A stretch of 11,731 nt of DNA from Nitrospinota bacterium (GTDB lineage Bacteria; Nitrospinota; Nitrospinia; UBA9942): contig JACQEW010000277.1 of assembly GCA_016200365.1 (NCBI GenBank), forward strand, positions 1 through 11,731. The letters run 5' to 3'. Below the pieces are notes generated by a model that was not told the origin of the DNA, did no database searches, and saw only the letters and a list, made by a program, of their open reading frames with translations. Position 1 is the stretch's first letter. Each line of letters begins with the position of its first letter. The position numbers were made by a program, and so were the translations under genes. Positions 1 through 7,941 of this stretch are shown here, in pieces.

Positions 1-140
1 CTGTGAAATAATCACTATTTAAAATTATAGAATTTTAAGGTTTGTGCAACAGACTCATACAGGATAAAGGGGATAATTTTTAACCTAAAATCACTTGTCT
101 TTATCCTTTTCATCATGTCTATTCCTGTTAAATAATTTTG

Positions 141-187
141 TTAAATTCTTTTTCTCTCCATTTCTCCCTGTTCTCCCTTTCTCCTTA
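141..187. repeat. Pyrimidine-rich low-complexity tract upstream of moxR
   Basis: This stretch is nearly all T and C and is built of imperfect repeats of a TTCTCCC-like unit. It resembles one arm of the low-complexity repeats found elsewhere in the window, but no complementary arm is visible. The rest of bases 1-288 is AT-rich and shows no convincing gene. Confidence 0.4.
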
Positions 188-195
188 ATGTTTTT

Positions 196-201
196 TATAA
201 T
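196..201 (+). promoter_or_regulatory. Possible -10 box for the moxR-bat operon
   Basis: A perfect TATAAT lies about 88 bases before the moxR start. The -35 position at 17-bp spacing is the pyrimidine tract and does not resemble TTGACA. The call therefore rests on the -10 hexamer alone in an AT-rich region and is weak. Confidence 0.25.
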
Positions 202-288
202 TTCATATACATGGACAAAGGCATGACGTCACGAATGGACGAATTACGCGGCAGATTATAGATAAATTTCTTAATAGGGAGGGTTTTA

Positions 289-1278
289 ATGGCATACAAC
301 GATGATGAGATAAACATGAAGGCGAAAGAAGAGGCGGTTTTCTTTGAAAAGGTCAAGAATGAGGTGGGGAAGGTTATTGTAGGACAGGATTACATGATAG
401 ACCGGATAATAATAGGACTTCTAACCCGCGAGCATCTCCTGCTTGAAGGGGTGCCGGGATTGGCCAAGACCCTCTGTATAAAGACCATATCCGATGTAAT
501 GCACCTAAAATTCAGCAGAATACAGTTCACACCGGATCTCCTCCCTGCCGACCTTATCGGGACAGTTATCTATAACCAGAAGAGCGGTGAGTTCTCCGCC
601 CGTAAGGGGCCTATTTTCGGCAACATTGTCCTTGCCGATGAAATCAACCGTTCCCCTGCCAAGGTGCAGAGCGCTCTATTGCAGGCTATGCAGGAGAGGC
701 AGGTAACCCTGGGAGACGAGACCTATCAGCTTAAACCGCCGTTCCTGGTCCTTGCGACACAGAACCCTATTGAGCTGGAAGGGACTTACTCTCTGCCTGA
801 GGCTCAATTGGACAGGTTCATGTTCAAAATCAACATCACCTATCCTTCCGTAGCCGAAGAGAAGGAGATCATGAGGAGGATGTCGAGGGACAGAGATATA
901 AAAGTAGACCGTATTATTGCGCCGGAAGAGATTCAGAAGGCCGGGGCGGTGATAAACGAGATAAATATCAATGAGAGTATCGAGGACTATATTATAAAGA
1001 TAGTATTTGCCACAAGAAACCCTGTGGATTGCGGCATCCCTGAATTGAAGGATATGATAGAGTATGGAGTCTCTCCAAGGGCAAGCATTTTTCTTAATAA
1101 GGCTGCCAGGGCGCATGCCTTCCTGCACGGGAGGGGGTATGTCATACCTGATGATGTAAAGGCAATAGCCCATGATGTCCTGCGGCACAGGCTGATACTG
1201 ACTTACGAAGCCGAATCCGACGGGCTTACGGCGGATAGTGTGCTTAATAAGATACTTAGCAAGATAGATGTCCCGTAA
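289..1278 (+). CDS. moxR: MoxR-family AAA+ ATPase
   Basis: This 329-residue protein has the full MoxR motif set. Walker A is GVPGLAKT at residues 54-61, Walker B with ADE is at 113-121, and sensor 1 (VLATQNP) is at 154-160. An LDRF arginine-finger region is at 174-177 and an SPRAS sensor 2 motif at 262-266. The length is typical of the family. MoxR proteins are cytoplasmic ATPases thought to act as chaperones that mature or load partner proteins, often VWA proteins with metal sites. The gene leads an operon of DUF58 and VWA genes, which is the classic MoxR-Bat context. The start is supported by AGGGAGGG at 276-283, five bases before ATG. The actual client is not known from sequence. Confidence 0.95.
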   Translation: MAYNDDEINMKAKEEAVFFEKVKNEVGKVIVGQDYMIDRIIIGLLTREHLLLEGVPGLAKTLCIKTISDVMHLKFSRIQFTPDLLPADLIGTVIYNQKSGEFSARKGPIFGNIVLADEINRSPAKVQSALLQAMQERQVTLGDETYQLKPPFLVLATQNPIELEGTYSLPEAQLDRFMFKINITYPSVAEEKEIMRRMSRDRDIKVDRIIAPEEIQKAGAVINEININESIEDYIIKIVFATRNPVDCGIPELKDMIEYGVSPRASIFLNKAARAHAFLHGRGYVIPDDVKAIAHDVLRHRLILTYEAESDGLTADSVLNKILSKIDVP

Positions 1279-1282
1279 TAAT

Positions 1283-1363
1283 AGTGCAAGTGCAAGTGTA
1301 AGTGTAAGTGTAAGGAATCTATTGCTTCTCACTTTCACTTACACTTGCACTTACACTTACACT
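1283..1363. repeat. Hexamer foldback element, copy 1 (moxR-DUF58 gap)
   Basis: The left arm is five AGTGYA units (1283-1312). A core beginning AGGAATC follows, and then a right arm of complementary CACTTN units (1330-1363), so the element can fold into a long imperfect hairpin. It fills almost all of the gap between moxR and the DUF58 gene. Its core is shared, in reverse orientation, with the copy at 4192-4270, so this is a dispersed element and not a simple microsatellite. Confidence 0.85.
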
Positions 1364-1378
1364 GTCTTGAGGCGCTTC

Positions 1379-2266
1379 ATGCTTTCAAAAGAAAAATTCC
1401 GGCAGATAGAGCTTCTGAAAATATCTACTAAGAGGATTGTAGACAACCTCTTTGCCGGGGACTATTTCAGCATCTACAAGGGGCGTGGGACCGAATTCCT
1501 TGAGATTCGGGAGTATTTTCCGGGATATGACGATATCCGCGAGATTGACTGGAACGTGACAGCCAGGGCAGGGACTGCCCATGTAAAGAAGTTCAGGGAG
1601 GAGCGGGATATTATCGTCATTCTCCTCGTAGACATAAGCAGTTCCATGGGATATGGCAGCAAGGATGAAGCCAAGAGGGATAAGGCGCTGGAGTTGGCTG
1701 CCCTGATAGGGATGTCGGTCATCAAACGGAACAACCGTCTTGGACTCATCGCTTTTACCGACAGGGTTGAGGTGTTTTTAAAGCCCTGCGGCGGAAGGAA
1801 GCAGTTTTACCGGCTTATGGACTCCCTGATCAATATCAAAACAGAGGGGCGGGGGACAGATGTAAGCAAGGCGCTGAAATTCCTGAATCGCACGGCAGGG
1901 AAGGGGACTGTGGTCTTCCTTATATCCGATTTCATTTCTGACGACTATTCGAGGGTTCTAAAGACCTCTTCCAGAAGATATGATCTGATTCCGGTGGTTA
2001 TTGAGGACCAGTTGGAAATAGAGCTGCCGGAAGCAGGTCTTGTTGAGCTTATAGACAGCGAAAGCGGTGAAACTGCCCTGATTGACAGCTCATATCATCC
2101 TTTTATCAGGCAATACACCGCCGCGGCAAATGCAAGAAAAAAGAAACTCTATGACTTGTTCCGCTCTGCGGCCATTGACAGTATCACAATAACAACCAAC
2201 CGCCCCGTGTTATCGCCGGTAAAGGAGCTTTTTTATAGAAGGGTTAGGATGAGGAGTATGCAATAA
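1379..2266 (+). CDS. DUF58-domain protein with VWA-like fold
   Basis: This 295-residue protein carries the DUF58 signature REYFPGYDDIREIDW at residues 44-58, followed by RAGTAHVKKFREERD. A VWA-like domain follows with a MIDAS metal motif DISSS at 85-89, T160-D161 and D184. No signal peptide or membrane helix is evident, so it is probably cytoplasmic. DUF58 genes almost always follow moxR, and the protein is a likely MoxR partner. The chosen ATG has GAGG at 1369-1372 at 6-base spacing. An in-frame ATG at 1268 inside moxR would add 37 residues translated from the hexamer repeat (alternating Ser-Ala, Ser-Val and Thr-Tyr). I reject that start as an artefact of the repeat, although it stays open. 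Confidence 0.9.
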   Translation: MLSKEKFRQIELLKISTKRIVDNLFAGDYFSIYKGRGTEFLEIREYFPGYDDIREIDWNVTARAGTAHVKKFREERDIIVILLVDISSSMGYGSKDEAKRDKALELAALIGMSVIKRNNRLGLIAFTDRVEVFLKPCGGRKQFYRLMDSLINIKTEGRGTDVSKALKFLNRTAGKGTVVFLISDFISDDYSRVLKTSSRRYDLIPVVIEDQLEIELPEAGLVELIDSESGETALIDSSYHPFIRQYTAAANARKKKLYDLFRSAAIDSITITTNRPVLSPVKELFYRRVRMRSMQ

Positions 2267-3192
2267 TGGGGTCAAAGGTCAAGGGTCAAGGAACAAGAAG
2301 CTATTACCGGCTGCTAAATATTTACCTCCTATTGTCCATTGCCTTTTTCCTGTTGCCATATTTATCTCATGCTGCCGGCCTCGGCAATCTCAAGGTTTCA
2401 TCGAGCATTGCCCCCTCCGAAATACGGATAGGCGAGATGATAGAATTCAAGGTGCTGGTCGAGCATGATAAAGGGATAGATATTTTCTACCCTGATGAGT
2501 CGGTTCATTTGCAGCATTTTGAGGTTTTAAAGCACAAAGTAACCAGCCAAAAGGGCGGACTGACGGAGATAGTTTATACAATAACCGTCTTCGATGCCGG
2601 CGAGTTTGTTATCCCTCCCGTTCTCATAACTGCCAAAGACCGCTTTGGGAATGAGCGGAATGTCAGGACAGTCGAACATAAGGTGGCGGTGAAGACAGGC
2701 GCAATCGTTGGCGGCGAGATCATGGATATTATCCCCCCTATGGATGTAACGGAAGGGCGGCAATACATCAAAAAGGTCTTCTCATTTCTTCCTTATGTTA
2801 TCACCTTTCTTTCAGCGATTGCCGTAATCATATACCTCTTGAGAAAGAGAAGTCCGTTGACTGTTGTAAATAAAGATGACAGGGCAAAGGCGCTTGAACG
2901 GCTGAAGATGCTGAAGGTGGATGAAGACAACATCGGCGCCGTATATTTTGACATTGCCGAAGCGCTGAGAGTTTTCCTTTACGAACATACAAAAATTAAC
3001 GCGTTGAAGATGACCTCCGGAGAAATAGTGGCAGGCATTAGGAAAGACTGGCAGATAGATAAGATTGTTCATGAGGCTGCAGACCTCTTTTTTGATTTGG
3101 ATCTGGTCAAGTTCAGCCCGTTTAAGCCTTCCCGGGTGGACGCCGTAAATGCCGTATCCAGGGCTGAACAGATCGTTAAGGAGGTTCCGTGA
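2266..3192 (+). CDS. Membrane-anchored BatD/DUF4381-like protein
   Basis: This 308-residue protein has a Sec signal or anchor (about residues 14-37), then a periplasmic beta-rich domain with EIRIGE and FEVL stretches. A conserved-looking DIIPPMD motif sits at 154-160. A transmembrane helix (about 171-192) leads to a cytoplasmic helical tail containing a YFDIAEALRVFLYEHTKINAL-like segment. This layout matches a short BatD or DUF4381-type protein, a usual companion of VWA proteins in Bat operons. The full-length BatD, about twice this size, is absent from the window. The ATG overlaps the upstream stop as TAATG, and GAGGAG at 2251-2256 supplies the ribosome site. The first codons lie in a heptamer repeat, so the residues before the hydrophobic core may be a late addition. 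Confidence 0.75.
   Translation: MGSKVKGQGTRSYYRLLNIYLLLSIAFFLLPYLSHAAGLGNLKVSSSIAPSEIRIGEMIEFKVLVEHDKGIDIFYPDESVHLQHFEVLKHKVTSQKGGLTEIVYTITVFDAGEFVIPPVLITAKDRFGNERNVRTVEHKVAVKTGAIVGGEIMDIIPPMDVTEGRQYIKKVFSFLPYVITFLSAIAVIIYLLRKRSPLTVVNKDDRAKALERLKMLKVDEDNIGAVYFDIAEALRVFLYEHTKINALKMTSGEIVAGIRKDWQIDKIVHEAADLFFDLDLVKFSPFKPSRVDAVNAVSRAEQIVKEVP
2270..2290 (+). repeat. Heptamer tandem repeat in the start of a coding sequence
   Basis: Three consecutive GGTCAAR units occupy codons 2-9 of the BatD-like gene and encode Lys-Val-Lys-Gly-Gln-Gly in the N-region of its signal sequence. It resembles the other low-complexity arms in the window but has no inverted partner nearby. Confidence 0.6.
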
Positions 3193-4187
3193 GATTCCTT
3201 TCGCCATACCATCTGCTTCTGCTTTTAACCATTCCAGCCCTCTATTTTCTGCAAAAAAGGCAGGGGACAGGGCATATAAAATTTTCTGCGCTTAAAGGGA
3301 TTAATGCTGCCGTCTCCCCTGCGCTGAGGATAAGGAATTACCTGAAATGGCTGAGTTATGTGATTCTGTCTCTTGTCGTCATTGCCTCCGCCAGGCCGCA
3401 GGTGAGCATAGGCGGAGGGAATGTCCCCTCGGAGGGGATTGATATGGTTATGATAATAGATGTGTCGGGAAGTATGAAGACCATAGACAGCATTCCGTTG
3501 GGCGGGCTGAAGCCGGAAATGAAGTCAAAGCCGCAGGATATGGAGACCAGGCTCGATAAGGTGAAGCGGATATCCAGGCAGTTTGTGAAGAACAGGAAAG
3601 AGGACAGAATCGGCATCATCGCCTTTGCCGGGCATAGCGTCATTGTCTCGCCGCTGACACAGGACTACAAGCTTCTTGACCGGCAGATCGCCGCTCTTGA
3701 TTTTAACCTCATAACTGATGGAACTGCTTTGGGTATGGTGTTGGTGTCAGGGATAAATATGCTTAAAGACAGCGAGAGGAAGGAGAAGGCTGTTATCGTC
3801 CTGACCGACGGCTTAAATAATGCAGGCGAGATCGAGCCGATTCAGGCAGCATACCTTGCCAAAAGCTATAATGTAAAGATATATGCCATAGAGATGGGCT
3901 CCTTTGCCGAGAACGAGATACTGCGGGAGCAGTCAAGCTGGGAAGGGGTGGAACATAGGCTGCTGGACAAGATGTCCAGGTTTACCAGTGGGAAACACTT
4001 TGTCATCCCTGACAGCGGACAGTTGTATGAGGTATTTAACGAGATAGAAAAGTCTGAAAAATCGAAGGTTGATTTGGCCGGTTATGCGGATTATGTGGAG
4101 ATATACCCGCAGCTTGTGCTGGCGGCGGCTGTGCTTTTGGTAATGCAGATTGTGTTGTTGAATACGAGGTATAGGAAAATACCATGA
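3189..4187 (+). CDS. batA: BatA-like VWA-domain membrane protein
   Basis: This 332-residue protein has an N-terminal helix (about residues 5-21), a second helix (about 52-68) ending in the ARPQ typical of this family, a periplasmic VWA domain and a C-terminal helix (about 305-324). The MIDAS set is intact: DVSGS at 91-95, T179 in DGTAL, and D207 in LTDG. BatA proteins are inner-membrane VWA proteins linked to stress or oxygen tolerance in Bacteroides and Leptospira, and their biochemical role is unsettled. The start is GTG, overlapping the upstream stop in GTGA, with AAGGAGG at 3178-3184 four bases before it. About 20 residues between DVSGS and the next helix are an insertion rich in Lys and Pro. 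Confidence 0.88.
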   Translation: MRFLSPYHLLLLLTIPALYFLQKRQGTGHIKFSALKGINAAVSPALRIRNYLKWLSYVILSLVVIASARPQVSIGGGNVPSEGIDMVMIIDVSGSMKTIDSIPLGGLKPEMKSKPQDMETRLDKVKRISRQFVKNRKEDRIGIIAFAGHSVIVSPLTQDYKLLDRQIAALDFNLITDGTALGMVLVSGINMLKDSERKEKAVIVLTDGLNNAGEIEPIQAAYLAKSYNVKIYAIEMGSFAENEILREQSSWEGVEHRLLDKMSRFTSGKHFVIPDSGQLYEVFNEIEKSEKSKVDLAGYADYVEIYPQLVLAAAVLLVMQIVLLNTRYRKIP

Positions 4188-4276
4188 GGTTAGTGAAAGT
4201 GAAAGTGAAAGTGAAAGTGACAAGCTCGATTCCTTACACTTACACTTACACTTACACTTGCACTTACACTAAATGA
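4184..4276 (+). other. 30-codon bridging ORF created by the repeat
   Basis: An ATG overlaps the batA stop (ATGA, 4184-4187) and opens a frame through the whole foldback element. It encodes MRLVKVKVKVKV, a short linker, then alternating Tyr-Thr. It ends at TGA 4274-4276, which overlaps the batB ATG (ATGA, 4273-4276). The peptide is unlikely to have a function of its own. The frame may let ribosomes cross the insertion and restart at batB, which has no Shine-Dalgarno of its own. That last step is inference. Confidence 0.5.
4192..4270. repeat. Hexamer foldback element, copy 2 (batA-batB gap)
   Basis: The left arm is four AGTGAA units plus AGTGA (4192-4220). The core follows, then six TACACT/TGCACT units (4235-4270). 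Read on the minus strand, it is AGTGYA units, then AGGAATC, GCTT and TCACTTTCACTT, matching copy 1 at 1283-1363 through the non-repetitive core. It is therefore the same element inserted in the opposite orientation. It is flanked by ATGAGGTT (4184-4191) and ATGAGATT (4273-4280), a 7-of-8 match that looks like a target duplication. Confidence 0.85.
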
Positions 4277-5259
4277 GATTCGCATCCCCATATTGGCTTA
4301 TATTTCTGTTCCTCATACCTGCCCTGTCCCTTTTTTACTTGAGGGCTGTGCGTAAGAGGGAAGAGTCCATAGGCAAGTTTGCCTCTTCTATGCTCAGGAG
4401 CAGCCTTGTCTCCGCCCCATCGGGTAGGAGAAGATGGAGTTCGTATATCCTTACCCTTGCCGGACTTTTCTTAATAATCATTGCCTTAGCAATGCCCCAG
4501 CTCGGACAGAAGCCGGCGGACATGGAGAGAAAGGGGCTGGACATAGAGTTCGTGATAGATGCCTCCTATAGCATGGCAGTGTCCGATGTCGTTCCAAACC
4601 GTTTTGAATATGCTAAAACAACGGCATCCGAGATAATGAAGAACCTTAAGGGAGACAGGGTGGGACTGACCATGTTCACCAACTCTACGCTCGGCATCGT
4701 CCCTTTCACCACAGATTATGGCGCAGTTGACTATTTCCTGAAGATTAGCGACATGAAGGTCTTTTTCAGCAGGGGGACGAATATCGAGACTGCCGTCAGG
4801 AATACGGTGTCTGTTTTTGACAAAAAATCATGGAAGTCGAAGGTTATCGTTATTCTAAGCGACGGCGAAGATGAGCCCGGACTGACATACAAGCTCTCTG
4901 ATGAGCTTTCATCCTTTGGTCTCCATGTATTCGTTTTTGGCGTTGGAACAGAAGACGGGGGCAGGATTCCGATTTTATTGGAATCAGAGGGGAACTTTGT
5001 ATATATGAAAGACTCATCGGGGGCGGAGATATTGAGTAAGTTTGACGAAGCAGCGCTGAATAAAATCGCCCGGGCATACAATGGGAAATATTATCGCTAT
5101 TCCCCCGAAGGCGTGAAACAGTTTATAAAAGACCTGGACGCCCTTAAAAAGGAGCAGATAGAGAACAGGGAAAACATTGTATATAACGATTATTTCCAGT
5201 ACTTCCTCCTTCTCGGATTCGTACTGGTATTTATAGGAAAGGCGGTGCTTGAGGAATGA
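4273..5259 (+). CDS. batB: BatB-like VWA-domain membrane protein
   Basis: This 328-residue protein has helices at about residues 7-24 and 56-74 (ending AMPQ), a VWA domain, and a C-terminal helix at about 309-323. MIDAS residues are DASYS at 96-100, T169 and D197 in LSDGED. The family-typical IPI turn and RYSPEG segment follow. It starts MRFASPYW, echoing MRFLSPYH of the preceding BatA, so the two are paralogues likely to act as a pair in the membrane. The sequence before the ATG is entirely hexamer repeat with no ribosome binding site, unlike every other gene of the operon. Translation presumably depends on coupling through the bridging ORF. Confidence 0.88.
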   Translation: MRFASPYWLIFLFLIPALSLFYLRAVRKREESIGKFASSMLRSSLVSAPSGRRRWSSYILTLAGLFLIIIALAMPQLGQKPADMERKGLDIEFVIDASYSMAVSDVVPNRFEYAKTTASEIMKNLKGDRVGLTMFTNSTLGIVPFTTDYGAVDYFLKISDMKVFFSRGTNIETAVRNTVSVFDKKSWKSKVIVILSDGEDEPGLTYKLSDELSSFGLHVFVFGVGTEDGGRIPILLESEGNFVYMKDSSGAEILSKFDEAALNKIARAYNGKYYRYSPEGVKQFIKDLDALKKEQIENRENIVYNDYFQYFLLLGFVLVFIGKAVLEE

Positions 5260-6017
5260 TGAAGATTTCAAGATGTTTGCCAATATTCATCCTTCTCCTG
5301 CTGGTTTTTACTCAAAAGGTCAGGGCAGAAGATGGACTTAGCGAGATCGCAGCTCTTGGGAACAGCAAGTTCAAAATGGGTGATTATTCTTCTGCCGAGA
5401 AGCTCTATCTAAAGGCTTTAGCGCTAAAGAATGACTCCATGGAGCTGAATTTCAATTACGGCTGCGTCCTTTACAAGCGCGAGCAGTACGACTATGCCCT
5501 GAAGCATTTTCACAAGTCCTTTGAGAAGTCGGATTTTAATGTGCGCAGTAAGATACTCTTTAATGTGGGGAACACCTATTTCAAGCTGGGACAAATCGGC
5601 AAGGCATCGGATATGTATAAAGAGACGCTGAAGCTGAATCCCAAGGATGAAGCGGCGCGGCATAACCTGGCTCTGTGCATAAAAAGGCAGAAAGAAAATG
5701 CGAATCCGGAGGAGCGTCTGACCTTTGATGAAACGGAGAACCCCGAAACAGATGAAGGGAGTTTTATAAACACCATATCGGAGCGGGAGGACCGGATGAA
5801 TGGGGACAAGGTTGAGCATAGCAAGCAGGATGTCCCTTCACAGGCTGGCGGGGTGCCTGATCATATAGGAACCTTTGCCTCTCAGTATAAGGAGATGAGC
5901 AGTGCGGATATGGAAAAACTTTTAAAGAAGGTTGCAAAGCATGACCGCGATATTCTCAATGAATATTGGAGGACAAAGATAAACCCGGCAGGTGGAGCTA
6001 CTTCAAAGAGGTGGTAA
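5256..6017 (+). CDS. batC: BatC-like exported TPR protein
   Basis: This 253-residue protein has a Sec signal peptide (residues 1-24, likely cut after KVRA). Three tetratricopeptide repeats follow at about 28-61, 62-95 and 99-132, including GNTYFKLGQIGKASDMYKETLKLNPKDEAA. An acidic linker (about 150-200) leads to a C-terminal helical part ending in a Gly-rich stretch and Trp, as is common in BatC-like proteins. It is likely periplasmic and scaffolds the VWA proteins through TPR contacts. The start overlaps the batB stop in ATGA. A second in-frame ATG at 5259 sits four bases after GAGG (5251-5254) and could be the true start. Confidence 0.85.
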   Translation: MMKISRCLPIFILLLLVFTQKVRAEDGLSEIAALGNSKFKMGDYSSAEKLYLKALALKNDSMELNFNYGCVLYKREQYDYALKHFHKSFEKSDFNVRSKILFNVGNTYFKLGQIGKASDMYKETLKLNPKDEAARHNLALCIKRQKENANPEERLTFDETENPETDEGSFINTISEREDRMNGDKVEHSKQDVPSQAGGVPDHIGTFASQYKEMSSADMEKLLKKVAKHDRDILNEYWRTKINPAGGATSKRW

Positions 6018-6019
6018 TA

Positions 6020-7714
6020 ATGATAGGAAAAATGTCCCAGCTCCTTAAAATACTCAGGCTCCGCAGGACTGTAATCTATAACAGCATTGTCTACGGATTC
6101 AGAGAGAAGATTTTTAAGCTCTCCATACTTTTTGCAGCAGCCCTTTTATTTATAATCGGCGATTATATATTCTTCTACCGCATAATCGGCTATCTATACA
6201 AACTCCCCCTCGATATCGGCGAGCTCCTTATCACGCAGCTGCTCGGCATAATATTTCTTACCTTCTTCTCCATGCTTTTATTTTCCAATGTAATTACCTC
6301 CATATCCACCATGTATCTATCTTCCGACTTAGAGCTTCTCATGGCATCGCCTTTCAGCATATCAACAGTTTTTATCTCAAAATTTTTGCAGACTACGATG
6401 AACAGCTCATGGATGATTTTGATTTTCGGCTTCCCTATATTTGCAGCTTATGGGGTGGTATATAAGGCGACCCTCTCTTATTACCTGCTTCTAATTCCTA
6501 TTATTTTACCCTTTCTTATAATACCTGCAGGCATCGGGATTTTAATTACAATGCTCCTGATGAGGTTCTTTCCGGCAAAAAAGACCTATCAGGTAATGAC
6601 CTTACTCGGACTTATCTTCGGTGCAGGACTGGTGATGTTTTTCAGATTTTTAAAGCCGGAGGTGCTTCTTGGAAAGGATGTGGCTGATGATGTGATAATT
6701 CAATTTGTTGAAGGACTTAAAGTGCCTGACTATCCATTTCTCCCAAGCACATGGGCGGCAAAGGCAATTATAAATGGGGTTAATGGAGCAATAGACTCAT
6801 CCGTTGTCTGTCTCCTCTATTTATCTTTAACAGCCTTATTCATTTTTGCTCTATCAATTATATCCGCTAAGAAGGTATATCACACAGGCTGGGCATCGGC
6901 ACATGAATCTTTTACTACTATAAAAAGGAGGAGAGAGCCTCTCTTTTATATAATCCTGAACAGATTACTCATAAAACTGTTTCCAATCCAGAGGAATCTC
7001 TTTATGAAGGATATAAAATTATTTTTCAGAGATACTGCCCAGTGGTCGCAGCTATTTATGCTCGGTGCATTGGTGATTGTTTATATATTCAATATAAGGA
7101 ACCTTCCGCTTGACAGTTTATTTTTAAAAAATTTTACCTCTGTCTTGAATCATGGGCTGGCGGGTGTTGTCCTTTCAGCTATTGCAGTCAGATTTGTCTT
7201 CACTGCTGTAAGCCTCGAGGGAAAATATTTCTGGACAATCTACGCCTCACCGGTGGACTTCAAAAAATTTCTGTGGGAAAAATTCTGGATGTATTTTATA
7301 CCGCTCCTTATCCTTGCTGAAATTCTGGTGGTAGTTTCAAATATGTTTCTGGATGTGGATATTTACATAATGACATTATCCGTAATCTCTATATTCCTCA
7401 TAACAGCAGGGCTTGTGGGCATGGGTATAGGGATGGGGACAATATATCCGCTATTTAAATATGAAAATGTAGCGGAGGTTGCAATGAGCACAGGCGGGAT
7501 TCTTTACATGATAATGAGCTTCATCTTTATAGGTGCGATAGTGATATTGGAGTCAAGACCCGTATATGTCCATTTCTATGAGAAATTCCTCTTTAGTAAT
7601 ATTGGGGGTATAGAGGTATACATCTGTTATGCCCTTATATTACTTCTTTCTATTGCGGCAACATTTATACCGATGATTCTGGGAAATAAGGCGCTTAAAG
7701 AGATGGAAATATAA
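6020..7714 (+). CDS. Large ABC-2-type exporter permease
   Basis: This 564-residue, very hydrophobic protein has roughly ten or more membrane segments in two similar halves. Hydrophobic blocks lie at about 33-60, 66-95, 128-180 and 192-210 in the first half, and from about 262 to the C-terminus in the second. Motifs typical of putative ABC exporter permeases are YLSSDLELLMASPFS (99-113), PSTWAAKAI (242-250) and SLEGKYFWTIYASPV (398-412). No Walker motifs are present and no ATPase gene lies in the window, so the partner must be encoded elsewhere. The substrate is unknown. The chosen ATG follows GAGGTGG at 6008-6014 and the batC stop. A longer frame from 5966 would overlap batC by 52 bases and is less likely. 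By eye the gene looks more AT-rich than the bat genes. Confidence 0.75.
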   Translation: MIGKMSQLLKILRLRRTVIYNSIVYGFREKIFKLSILFAAALLFIIGDYIFFYRIIGYLYKLPLDIGELLITQLLGIIFLTFFSMLLFSNVITSISTMYLSSDLELLMASPFSISTVFISKFLQTTMNSSWMILIFGFPIFAAYGVVYKATLSYYLLLIPIILPFLIIPAGIGILITMLLMRFFPAKKTYQVMTLLGLIFGAGLVMFFRFLKPEVLLGKDVADDVIIQFVEGLKVPDYPFLPSTWAAKAIINGVNGAIDSSVVCLLYLSLTALFIFALSIISAKKVYHTGWASAHESFTTIKRRREPLFYIILNRLLIKLFPIQRNLFMKDIKLFFRDTAQWSQLFMLGALVIVYIFNIRNLPLDSLFLKNFTSVLNHGLAGVVLSAIAVRFVFTAVSLEGKYFWTIYASPVDFKKFLWEKFWMYFIPLLILAEILVVVSNMFLDVDIYIMTLSVISIFLITAGLVGMGIGMGTIYPLFKYENVAEVAMSTGGILYMIMSFIFIGAIVILESRPVYVHFYEKFLFSNIGGIEVYICYALILLLSIAATFIPMILGNKALKEMEI

Positions 7715-7792
7715 ACTTACCGACAACTTACAACTAACCACTAACCACAATTATTTGTTGTCAGTTATAAGTGGTAAGTTATTAGTTAAGGT
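7715..7792. repeat. Low-complexity foldback between the exporter gene and tRNA-Cys
   Basis: The left half is built of AACTTAC/AACTAACC-like units and the right half of the complementary GTTAGT/GTGGTAAG-like units, around a TTATT centre at about 7751-7755. A central 24-base stem pairs at 18 of 24 positions. It has no terminal T-run, so it is not an obvious intrinsic terminator, although it lies where two transcripts converge. Confidence 0.65.
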
Positions 7793-7867
<75 letters not shown>

Positions 7868-7921
7868 AAACAATTTAAAATCAATAAGTTGTAAAGCTAA
7901 CATCATTATTATATCATACAG

Positions 7922-7941
7922 CGTTCTAAAATCGGGATAAA
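7922..7941. repeat. 20-bp direct repeat, left copy
   Basis: CGTTCTAAAATCGGGATAAA is identical to bases 8743-8762. The two copies flank the higBA genes at an 821-base offset. On the minus strand this copy supplies the last codons and stop of the truncated antitoxin-like ORF. Confidence 0.9.

Noticed and set aside
676..1338. 220-codon minus-strand ORF across moxR
   Set aside because: It is fully opposed to a gene with all MoxR motifs, and its own translation has no recognisable domain.
1283..1363. CRISPR array or simple microsatellite
   Set aside because: Units are 6 bases with no spacers, and the core outside the units is shared with a second copy in inverted orientation.
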